Assembly (NCBI GenBank): GCA_937891735.1
Contig: CALAGR010000197.1
Span: 1 to 34,911, forward strand
Direction: 5' to 3'
Length of the DNA stretch: 34,911 nucleotides
Source of the DNA: an uncultured Pseudomonadota bacterium
Lineage (GTDB): Bacteria > Myxococcota_A > UBA796 > UBA9615
The notes beneath the pieces are model-generated. The model saw only the letters and a list, made by a program, of their open reading frames with translations. It did no database searches and was not told the origin of the DNA. A program made the position numbers and the translations under genes. This document shows, piece by piece, positions 7,370 to 14,892 of this stretch (the first letter of the stretch is position 1; each line of letters opens with the position of its first letter).

Positions 7370-9109
7370 GTGGTCCCCCCCGAGAGCCAGGTCCGCCGCG
7401 CCCGCGTCCTCGCAGGAGCGATCGCCGCGGCGGTCACCGTCATCGCCTGGATCCACCTGGGGATCCACAGCCCGCAGCCCTACTCGGTGCACGGCGACGA
7501 GTACGTCGAGCACGCCTGGCGCGTGAGCCTGGCGGTGGAGCTGGCCCAGGGGGCCTGGGCCCACCCCATCCGGTTCCTGCGGTCGGCGGACACGGACTTC
7601 CCTCCCGGGATCCACCTCGTGGGCGTGCCCCTGGGCGTGGTGTTCGGCCACGCCGCCGAGCGGATCATGTGGGCCTGGATGGGCTGGGTGGCGCTCCTGG
7701 GCATAAGCCTCGCGTGGGTCGTGCGCAGCCTCGGGGGCCCCCCGTCGGCCCGGGCGGCGGCCTTCGCGTCGGCCTTCCTGATCCCCGCCGTCCCCGCGTC
7801 GGCGACCCGCTACCACTTCGATCTGCCCATGCTCGTGCTGACCTGGCTCGCGTTCGCGGTGGCCCTGGGCACCTGGGATCGGCCCCCGCGGCGCGACCGC
7901 CTCATCGGGGGGGCCCTGACGGGGCTGGCGGTGTTCGGGGCCGTGCTCATGAAGTGGACCGCGGTGCCCTTCGTGGCCTGCGCGCTGGCCGGCGCCTTCC
8001 TCGCCCACCCTCGAGACCCGGTGCGGTGGACCGACGCCCTGCGCCGCCGCCTGCCCGCCGTGGGGGCCGCCGCCGTCGTCGCGGGGGCCCTGATCGCCGG
8101 CTTCCTCGCCATCAGCAGCAAGTCGCTGGACCAGATGTCGCTGACGTTCACGTTCGGCGAGGCGCTGCCCGGCTCCCTCGCGTCGTTCCTGGCCCTGCTC
8201 CCCGCGCCCATCGCCCGGGGCCTCACCCGGGTGGCGGTGCAGGCGCCGCTCCTGCCGCAGTGGCTGAGCTACTACGCCCTCAGCGCGGTCTTCGCGATCT
8301 ACTCGGTGCCGGTGGCGTTGGCCGTCGCCGTGCCGGGGCTGCGCTGGCTCGCCACGGACCGTCGGGGGGCCGTGGCCCTGGGCGTGTTCCTGGTGGGCGG
8401 GCTGGCGTTCCTGACCCTGAGCGTGCCGATCGCCGATGCGCGCTTCCTGCTGCCCCTGGCCCCGATCCCGATGCTCGCCGCCGTCCTGGGGTGGTCCACC
8501 CTGGGTCCGCGGCTGCGCTGGACTGTCGGCGCCCTCGGGGTGGTCGCGGCCCTCGCGGTGACGGCGGACTTCCACCTCGCGGTGTGGCCCGGAAACCACG
8601 AGGGGCAGATCGTGTGGCGCCGGGACCTGGGGCCCGGCAGCGCCGACGTCGAGCACCGCGGCCTGGGGCTGGCCAGCAGCACCAACGACCGGGGCTGGGT
8701 GCGTCGCGACGAGGCGCGCCCGCATCGGCACGCCTTTCGGCAGGCGCTGTGGCAGACCCGGGCCGCCTGCAGCGCCGGCGCCCTGGCCGTCAGCACCGAT
8801 CTGGTGACCTACGGCGCGGATCGCTACTGGTGGAGCTACCAGGCGGGACTTGCGCGCCTCGCCGACCCCGATGGCGCGGTCACGCTGCCCCCGGGCGAGA
8901 TCTGCGAGATGCAGTCCCCCGAGGTGGACATCGCCACCGTCCTGTTCGTCACCGCGAGCAGCCCCGCCGACCGCCTCGTGCCGGCGTGCCTGGCGGAGGT
9001 CGACGCCCGCTGGCGCTGGGAGGGCTGGGTCCCGGATCCCGACGGCGGACCCGGCGCCGCGGTGTTCGTCCTGCTGGGCACCCCCTCCTGCGCGGCGGGG
9101 ATCCCGTGA
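7370..9109 (+). CDS. GT-C-type polytopic glycosyltransferase, paralog of 11688-13313
   Basis: A 579-residue polytopic inner-membrane protein. The first periplasmic loop reads HGDEYVEHAWR, supplying the acidic GT-C residues, and is followed by DTDFPPGIHLVG. Central helices carry YHFDLPMLVLTWLAF and VLMKWTAVPF. A soluble C-terminal domain holds TNDRGWVRRDE and DRYWWSYQAG. These same landmarks, in the same order, occur in the minus-strand protein at 11688-13313, so the two are paralogs. GTG 7370 is preferred because it begins the first hydrophobic segment and has a CATACT box 6 bases upstream. The stop overlaps the next GTG (GTGA). Sugar and acceptor are unknown. Confidence 0.8.
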   Translation: MVPPESQVRRARVLAGAIAAAVTVIAWIHLGIHSPQPYSVHGDEYVEHAWRVSLAVELAQGAWAHPIRFLRSADTDFPPGIHLVGVPLGVVFGHAAERIMWAWMGWVALLGISLAWVVRSLGGPPSARAAAFASAFLIPAVPASATRYHFDLPMLVLTWLAFAVALGTWDRPPRRDRLIGGALTGLAVFGAVLMKWTAVPFVACALAGAFLAHPRDPVRWTDALRRRLPAVGAAAVVAGALIAGFLAISSKSLDQMSLTFTFGEALPGSLASFLALLPAPIARGLTRVAVQAPLLPQWLSYYALSAVFAIYSVPVALAVAVPGLRWLATDRRGAVALGVFLVGGLAFLTLSVPIADARFLLPLAPIPMLAAVLGWSTLGPRLRWTVGALGVVAALAVTADFHLAVWPGNHEGQIVWRRDLGPGSADVEHRGLGLASSTNDRGWVRRDEARPHRHAFRQALWQTRAACSAGALAVSTDLVTYGADRYWWSYQAGLARLADPDGAVTLPPGEICEMQSPEVDIATVLFVTASSPADRLVPACLAEVDARWRWEGWVPDPDGGPGAAVFVLLGTPSCAAGIP

Positions 9110-11058
9110 GGGGGCTCGCCCTGCTGGTGCTCGGGTGCGCCCTGAGCGTCCCCACCGCGTCCCTCGCGGCCGACGCCCTGACCCGCCTGCGGGAGGAGCC
9201 CCTGCTGCCCGCCACCCGCGACGCGCTGGTGCAGGAGCTGTGCGACGCACCCCTGACCCCCGAGCAGCTGCGCGGCCTCTTTCACAGCGCCGTGCGCACG
9301 GGGGCCCTGGACGCGGCCCGGATCGCGGCCTGTCGCCGTGACGAGGCAATGATCCCCTTGATGGTGTCCGAGTTCACGGGCTCCCAGATCGGGGCCTGGG
9401 GCGCCTCGGATCCAGACATCTTCGAGCGGCTCCTGCGGGGCCTGCAGGGCTTCCCGCCGGACCGGATCCGGGCCGCCCTGGCGGGGGTGTCCCACGCCGA
9501 TCTGGTGGAGGCGATCCGGGACCGCTTCGTGAGCAACAGCGTCGCCAACCTCGCCGAGGACCCCGAGCATCCCCCCCTGGCGCACCTCACCCCCGCCCAG
9601 GCGGAGCGGGCCGAAGCCACCGTGTCGGCGTGGTTCGACGAGCTGCTCGATCACGGCGAGCGCGGCCTGCAGTGGCTGCAGACGGACTCCGGTGGCGCGC
9701 TGTGGATGCTGCAGAGCGCCCTGCAGTTCCAGTTCGTGGGCGAGCTGATCGAGCACGGCACCGCGGCGGAGGCCCGCATCGGCGTCGAGCTCCTCAACCA
9801 GCTCCCCGGGGAGTCCAGCCCGACCCTGCCCACCGCCATCCGCGTCTATCCCGTCGAGCCCTTCGAGGTGCAGGTCCCGCCGGGGACGTGGCTGCAGCCC
9901 CCAGGCCGGCGCCCGCTGCCCCCGGTGGTGCCGGTGGCGCTGCTCGCCCTGCTCGGGCTGGGGCTGTGGGCCCTGGCGCTGCGGCGGTGGCCGCGCAGTC
10001 GGGTGGTGCTGTTCCCCGTCGGCGCCGTGCTGCTGGTGGCCGTGGGGCTGCTGGCGGTGGAGGCGCTGCTCGCGGCGGTCGGCGTCAAGCCCCTGGCCGC
10101 GGTGCGCCCGACGTTCGATCCCAACCAGGTCAGCCGCGGGCTGTACGAGCCGGTGGACCTGGAGGGGCAGCCGCACCTCGTGTCCACCCAGGGCGGGCAC
10201 CGCTACCACGCCATGGCCACCCCCCGTCCTGCGGGGCTGCGGCGGGTGGTGGTGCTGGGGGAGTCGTCCGTGCACGGCACCCACTACCTGGCGGAGGAGG
10301 CGTTTCCCGCGGTGCTGGAGGCCGGGCTGGACGACGTCGAGGTGATCAACGCGGGGCTGGGCGGCGCGGTGAGCGACGAGATCCTGCACGCCGGCATCGA
10401 AGCCCTGAGCTGGGACCCGGACCTGCTGATCCTGTACCTCGGCTTCAACGACCTGACCCACCTCCCCTACATGGGCCGCTTTCGCGGGTACGACGCGCAG
10501 TTCATGAAGCGCCGGGCCCTGCTCGGGCAGTGGAGGCTCGTCACCGCGCTGCGCGGCGTGCTGCCCCAGGGCCTGCTCGAGGCGGCGCCGACCGACGCAC
10601 AGCCGTCCTATCTGGATCCGCAGGAGCAGACGCCCGAGGAACTGCTGGCCCTGACCGACCTCGCCCGCCACAACGCCGTCACCAACACCGTGCACCTCGT
10701 GCTGGCGGCCCGGGACCGGGGCGTGCAGGTCCTGCTCGTGGCCCAGCTCAGCAACGAGGGGGCGTGCCCGGAGGTGTCGGTGGGGCGGGCCGAGATGGTG
10801 TCCCGCAGCTGCTACCGGGAGGAACTCGCGGCCATCTCCCGGGAGGCCGCCCGGCGCACCGGGGCTCCGCTGTTCGAAGCGGACCGCATGATCCGCTCGG
10901 TGGTGCAGGCCGAGCCCCAGGCCGGGGTGGCGTACCCGTGGCCGGACTACTTCTGGGACGGCGTGCACCCCACGCGCCTGGGCCACGCGATGCTCGGGCA
11001 GGCGCTCCGGCCCGTGGTGGCCGGGATCCTGAACGAACGCGCCGGGGAGAGCCCGTGA
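9106..11058 (+). CDS. Periplasmic SGNH/GDSL hydrolase with helical domain and two membrane helices
   Basis: A 650-residue protein in three parts. A signal peptide (to about SLAA) leads into a ~240-residue helical region I do not recognise. Two transmembrane helices follow at about 273-291 and 298-318, joined by a basic RRWPRSR loop that should be cytoplasmic. The C-terminal ~330 residues are an SGNH hydrolase facing the periplasm: block I GES with nucleophile Ser387, block II Asn415 in NAGLGG, block III GFND with Asn448, and block V D618-x-x-H621 in DGVHPT. Such enzymes add or remove acetyl or other acyl groups, often on glycans. Its position between glycosyltransferases and a YdjM-like gene, with 4-base start/stop overlaps on both sides, points to acylation or deacylation of the same surface polymer (inference). 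Confidence 0.85.
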   Translation: MRGLALLVLGCALSVPTASLAADALTRLREEPLLPATRDALVQELCDAPLTPEQLRGLFHSAVRTGALDAARIAACRRDEAMIPLMVSEFTGSQIGAWGASDPDIFERLLRGLQGFPPDRIRAALAGVSHADLVEAIRDRFVSNSVANLAEDPEHPPLAHLTPAQAERAEATVSAWFDELLDHGERGLQWLQTDSGGALWMLQSALQFQFVGELIEHGTAAEARIGVELLNQLPGESSPTLPTAIRVYPVEPFEVQVPPGTWLQPPGRRPLPPVVPVALLALLGLGLWALALRRWPRSRVVLFPVGAVLLVAVGLLAVEALLAAVGVKPLAAVRPTFDPNQVSRGLYEPVDLEGQPHLVSTQGGHRYHAMATPRPAGLRRVVVLGESSVHGTHYLAEEAFPAVLEAGLDDVEVINAGLGGAVSDEILHAGIEALSWDPDLLILYLGFNDLTHLPYMGRFRGYDAQFMKRRALLGQWRLVTALRGVLPQGLLEAAPTDAQPSYLDPQEQTPEELLALTDLARHNAVTNTVHLVLAARDRGVQVLLVAQLSNEGACPEVSVGRAEMVSRSCYREELAAISREAARRTGAPLFEADRMIRSVVQAEPQAGVAYPWPDYFWDGVHPTRLGHAMLGQALRPVVAGILNERAGESP

Positions 11059-11657
11059 ACCCGATCACCCACCTCCTCGTCGGCTGGACCTTGGCCGAGG
11101 CCGCTGGCCTCTCCCGTCGCCGAGACCGAGCCGTCGTGGCCCTGGCGGGGATCGTCCCCGACCTCGATGGACTCGGGATCATCGCGGAGAAGGCCACCCT
11201 CGCGGCCGGCTGGAGTGAGCCCCTGCTCTGGTGGACGGAGTACCACCACGTCCTGGGGCACAACGTGGGCGCGGCCCTGTTCGCCGCTGGCCTGGGGGCG
11301 TGGGTGGCAGGGCGCGGCGACACCCCTGGCGACCGGCCCGGCTGGCACATCGGAGCGTTGGCCTTCCTCGCGTTCCACCTGCACCTGCTCGGAGATCTCA
11401 TCGGCGGCAAGGGGCCGGACGGCTACCTGTGGCCCATGCCCTACCTCCTTCCGTTCTTTGCGACACCCGAGCTGAGCTGGCAGGGCGCCTGGGAGCTGAA
11501 CGCGTGGCCGAACATCGTGTTGACCGTCGCGCTGCTCACGTTGACGTTCCGCTGGGCGTGGCAGCGGGGCCGGTCTCCGTTGGAGCTCGTCTCCACCCGC
11601 GCCGACGCCTCCTTCGTGCAAGCGCTCCGGGGGCGATTCGGTCCGCCGGCCGATTAG
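11055..11657 (+). CDS. YdjM-like membrane-bound putative metal-dependent hydrolase
   Basis: A 200-residue membrane protein of the YdjM / DUF457 type. The N-terminus NPITHLLVGWTLAEA has the early His. It is followed by GIVPDLDG, then EYHHVLGHNVG and finally FHLHLLGDLIGG: the His/Asp set that defines the family and is thought to bind metal. Four or five hydrophobic helices are visible. The biochemical role of the family is poorly defined. The GTG start overlaps the TGA of the SGNH gene, with GGGGAGAG just upstream, so it is the last gene of the plus-strand run. It converges on the minus-strand glycosyltransferase, leaving 30 bases between the stops. Confidence 0.82.
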   Translation: MNPITHLLVGWTLAEAAGLSRRRDRAVVALAGIVPDLDGLGIIAEKATLAAGWSEPLLWWTEYHHVLGHNVGAALFAAGLGAWVAGRGDTPGDRPGWHIGALAFLAFHLHLLGDLIGGKGPDGYLWPMPYLLPFFATPELSWQGAWELNAWPNIVLTVALLTLTFRWAWQRGRSPLELVSTRADASFVQALRGRFGPPAD

Positions 11658-11659
11658 CG

Positions 11660-11682
11660 AGCGGTGGCCCCTGGCACCCGCT
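11660..11682. terminator. Weak hairpin between convergent genes
   Basis: AGCGGTG is followed 8 bases later by CACCCGCT, which can pair with it with one bulge. It lies between the two convergent stop codons and could slow transcription from both sides. There is no T-tract, so this is not a standard intrinsic terminator. Confidence 0.22.
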
Positions 11683-11687
11683 GGAGC

Positions 11688-13313
11688 TCACCAACACTGC
11701 GCGCGGGGGGCCGGCGCCCAGATCACCACCTCCTCCACGTCCGGGCAGCCGGTGCCCGGCACGGCGCCGATCCGCACCGTGGGTGGCCCCGCCGGGGCGG
11801 GTCCGACGGTCAGGGTCAGGTCCGGCACCGGACGGCCCTGCACCCCGTCCCAGGTGTTGAAGAACCTGAACCGTGCCCGGTGGCCTTCGGGGCGCCGGTC
11901 GAGCACCGCCAGCTCCGCCCGTTTGTAGCTCCACCAGTAGGCGTCGCCCAGGATCGGCGCCTGCCGCTGTCCGATCCCGAGCACAGACACCTCGCAGCGC
12001 TGCACGACGTCCCACATGCGTTCGCGCAGCGCAGCGCAGTCCTGGCCCGGCGCGTCGCCGCGGGTCCAGCCCCCGTCGGGGTTGCGCGCGTTGCCCATGC
12101 CGAGCTTGCGCCAGTGGCTCAGGCGCCACTGCGGATCTGCGAGCTGGAACACGCCGGGCCGACCGAAGTGCGCGTCCCAGGACACCCCCAGCCCCACCAC
12201 CACGATCAGCAGGCCGGCCGCGAGGCGCGCGGGCCGTCCCAGCTCCCCGAAGCCGAGGGCCGCCGCCAGCGCCAGCGCCGGGACCAGCGTCAGCGCGAAG
12301 CGCTCATCGAGGATGGGCACCGTCGCCACCAGCCAGCCCACCTGGCCCAGGACCGTCAGCACCACGAGGGCCGCCCCCACGCGGCTTCGGGCCGCCCACA
12401 GCCCCAGCAGGGGCAACCCCACAACGGCCAGGGCGGGCGAGGTCACCGAGCGCCACACCCACACCGGATAGAAGGCGAGGCGGTGCGCCGTGAAGACCGG
12501 GGCGCCCCGCCGCGGGTCCTCCGCGAACGTGCCGCTCATCGTCTGCAGCGAGGAATCTCCGGGCCCCTGGGACACCAGCAGCGCGTACAGGGCGACCAGG
12601 CCCACCGCCACCGAGCCGGCCCACAGCACGGCGCGCACCCGAACCCGCGCGCGGTCCGGCTCAGACCGCCACGCCATCCACAGCAGCCCGAGCCCCATCA
12701 GGCCTCCAAAGGGGACCGCCGTCCACTTGATCAGCGCGGCCGCCGCCAGCACCACCCCCGCCACCACCGCGCCCCGTCGATCCGCGCGGTCCCAGCCCCA
12801 CACCAGGACCGCCAGTCCAGCCCACAGCAGCGCCGTCATGGGGATGTCGTAGTAGTAGCGCGCGCTGAACGCCTGCAGGCTCGGCAGGAGCAGGATCCCC
12901 GTCGCCGCCGCCGCCCCTGCCACGTGGTTGCGGCCGCCGCGGGGCAGGCGCGTCGCCAACACCCCCACGGACGCCGCGAGGAGCCACAGCCACACCATCC
13001 CGGACACGCTCGCCGCGGTCAGGCTGTGGTCGAAAGGCGCGATCATCAGCCCCGTGACCACGTGGAGCAGCGGCGGGTAGTCGCCGTCGAGGTCGAGGGC
13101 GAGGTCCAGCGGGCTCTCGTGGCCGCCGAACGCCCTGCGAAGGCTCATCCAGGCCCACAGCCGGTGCGCGTGGATGTGGAACTGGGCTCCGGACCCGCCG
13201 CCGTACGAGGCCATGACCCCGCCGGCGATCCGCCGCAGCACGAAGATCTGCACCAGCGCGCCCACCGCCAGCGGCACCAGCCACGGCCGCAGGCGGGGCC
13301 CTCCCTGCCTCAT
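11688..13313 (-). CDS. GT-C-type polytopic glycosyltransferase, paralog of 7370-9109
   Basis: A 541-residue polytopic membrane protein. After the first helix a periplasmic loop carries FHIHAHRLWAWMSLRRAF and LDGDYPPLLHVVTG. Central helices read YYYDIPMTALLWAGL and ALIKWTAVPFGG. The soluble tail has GGWTRGD and DAYWWSYKRAEL. Each landmark has a counterpart in the 7370 protein, although the loop lacks that protein's Asp-Glu pair and may use the Asp residues of the DLALDLDGDYPP segment instead. It probably transfers a sugar from a polyprenyl-phosphate carrier on the periplasmic side. It is the third gene of the minus-strand set, starting 16 bases after the barrel-protein stop. Confidence 0.8.
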   Translation of the reverse strand: MRQGGPRLRPWLVPLAVGALVQIFVLRRIAGGVMASYGGGSGAQFHIHAHRLWAWMSLRRAFGGHESPLDLALDLDGDYPPLLHVVTGLMIAPFDHSLTAASVSGMVWLWLLAASVGVLATRLPRGGRNHVAGAAAATGILLLPSLQAFSARYYYDIPMTALLWAGLAVLVWGWDRADRRGAVVAGVVLAAAALIKWTAVPFGGLMGLGLLWMAWRSEPDRARVRVRAVLWAGSVAVGLVALYALLVSQGPGDSSLQTMSGTFAEDPRRGAPVFTAHRLAFYPVWVWRSVTSPALAVVGLPLLGLWAARSRVGAALVVLTVLGQVGWLVATVPILDERFALTLVPALALAAALGFGELGRPARLAAGLLIVVVGLGVSWDAHFGRPGVFQLADPQWRLSHWRKLGMGNARNPDGGWTRGDAPGQDCAALRERMWDVVQRCEVSVLGIGQRQAPILGDAYWWSYKRAELAVLDRRPEGHRARFRFFNTWDGVQGRPVPDLTLTVGPAPAGPPTVRIGAVPGTGCPDVEEVVIWAPAPRAQCW

Positions 13314-13329
13314 CCGCCCAGCCTGCTCG

Positions 13330-14892
13330 CTACCAGCGCAGGCGCCCGGTCAGCATGAGCTTGCCCAGGCGACCCGAGTCACCGTTCACGCCCCGCAAGG
13401 CCTGGCCCGTCATCAGGGTCCCGATCTGGATCTGCGTCTCGAACAGGGGCACGCCGGGCGCCGGCGTCTCCTTGATCGAGCCCTTCAGGGGGATCCGCAG
13501 GGTCACCGCGAGGTCCGTCTCGGCCCCCAGGAACCGCCCCACCGACTTCGTGTCGAGGTGGTTGGTGGGCACCCCGCCGTTGCGGGCGGTGTAGAAGGCC
13601 TGGACCACGGGACCGCTGCTCCAGGCCATCAGCACGCCCAGCTGCAGGTCCAGGAACGGAAGCGGCGAGCCCCGCAGCACGGGCTGGATGAACAGCGAGC
13701 GCCGCACCGCGCCCTCGGTCACCAGGCCATCGACGCCGTCGGGCGGGGTGCCCGTGTTCTCGGGGTCCGTGATGAGGTTGTAGGTGGCCACCTCCACGCC
13801 GGCCATGAGCTCGTCGAAGAGCACCATGCCCGCGTCGAAGTCCCGGTCGAAGGTGAAGTCCGAGGTCGTGCCGTCGTCCGGATCCCCGTCCGCGGAGGCC
13901 CAGCCGGCGCGCAGCGTGCCGCTGAACAGGTTCTCGGGGGAGCGCACCTCCACCAGCCCGGTGAGCCCGCCGGACAACACGCTCAACTCGTCGGGGGCGT
14001 TCCAGCTGACGGCGCGGTTGGTGCGCCCACCGATGAACGCGCCTTCGACGGCGCCGCGCAGACGCCAGTCCCCGGGCAGGGGGAACCACTCGTCCAGCAG
14101 CAGGTCCACCACCACGACGTCCGTACTGCGGCCATCGTTCAGCTCGTCCTGGTGCCGGTACACCAGGTAGATGCCGTGCCGGCAGTGGTCCGGCTCCTGG
14201 TACAGCACCGCCACGGTGCCCTGCAGGGCCCGCTGGTGATCCCGCATCGACGCCGTGTCGTCCTCGACGACGTAGTCGAAGGCGAAGGTGGTGGAGAGCC
14301 CGCGGGCCTTGGCGTGCCCCTGGGTCTTCTTGTTGATCAGCAGCGGCATGAGGGTCAGGCGGGCCCGGAGCACGCGGTCCCCGAAGTCGTTGCGGCCGAA
14401 GTACGGATCCCGGGCGCCGTTGTTGGACAGGATCCCCAGACCCCAGTCGGACGTCACCAGCCCCACCTCCACGATCGCGGTGGGGAAGGAGAAGCTGACG
14501 GCACCCCGCCGCGGCACGAACTTCAGCGCGGAGATCCCGTCCTGGGACGCCACGAGGTGCCGGCGGCCCGCGTGCTGCTCGCCGGGGATCCCCCAGGCCT
14601 GACCCGCCAGCTGCCCGCTGAACAGGTCCCACTCGGTGCTGAGCCTGATGAACTCGAGGTTGATGTCGAACCGCGTGCGCAGCCGGTTGTCGAGCACCGG
14701 CCACTGCGCCATGCGCGTGCCTTCGGCGTCCACGGCGGCGCTGCCCAGCAGGCTCAGGTTCAGCCGGTACTCGCCCGACAGCTCGATGGAGCCGTCGAAG
14801 CCCCCCGCAGGGATCGGGATCTTCTGCTGGGCGGTGGCGATGGAGGGGAGCGCGAGGAGCGCGGCCAGGGTCAGGATCGTGCGGCGCATCAT
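13330..14892 (-). CDS. Outer-membrane beta-barrel protein
   Basis: A 520-residue exported protein with a clean Sec signal peptide (basic MMRR, hydrophobic core, cleavage near ATA/QQ). The mature part is rich in alternating hydrophobic strands and aromatic residues with short Asp/Gly/Asn turns, and ends in LGKLMLTGRLRW, a terminal aromatic strand as in outer-membrane barrels. No Cys lipobox. I do not recognise a specific family; length and strand content suggest a large barrel. ATG 14892 overlaps the stop of the lipase-like gene (ATGA), with GGAGGAGG 5 bases upstream; the next codon is also ATG (14889), so the start is uncertain by one residue. The tight coupling suggests it helps display or export the upstream lipoprotein. 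Confidence 0.72.
   Translation of the reverse strand: MMRRTILTLAALLALPSIATAQQKIPIPAGGFDGSIELSGEYRLNLSLLGSAAVDAEGTRMAQWPVLDNRLRTRFDINLEFIRLSTEWDLFSGQLAGQAWGIPGEQHAGRRHLVASQDGISALKFVPRRGAVSFSFPTAIVEVGLVTSDWGLGILSNNGARDPYFGRNDFGDRVLRARLTLMPLLINKKTQGHAKARGLSTTFAFDYVVEDDTASMRDHQRALQGTVAVLYQEPDHCRHGIYLVYRHQDELNDGRSTDVVVVDLLLDEWFPLPGDWRLRGAVEGAFIGGRTNRAVSWNAPDELSVLSGGLTGLVEVRSPENLFSGTLRAGWASADGDPDDGTTSDFTFDRDFDAGMVLFDELMAGVEVATYNLITDPENTGTPPDGVDGLVTEGAVRRSLFIQPVLRGSPLPFLDLQLGVLMAWSSGPVVQAFYTARNGGVPTNHLDTKSVGRFLGAETDLAVTLRIPLKGSIKETPAPGVPLFETQIQIGTLMTGQALRGVNGDSGRLGKLMLTGRLRW

Noticed and set aside
8836-10986. Minus-strand open frame opposite the SGNH gene
   Set aside because: Gln/His/Arg-rich shadow composition; the plus strand has complete SGNH motifs and start/stop coupling on both sides.
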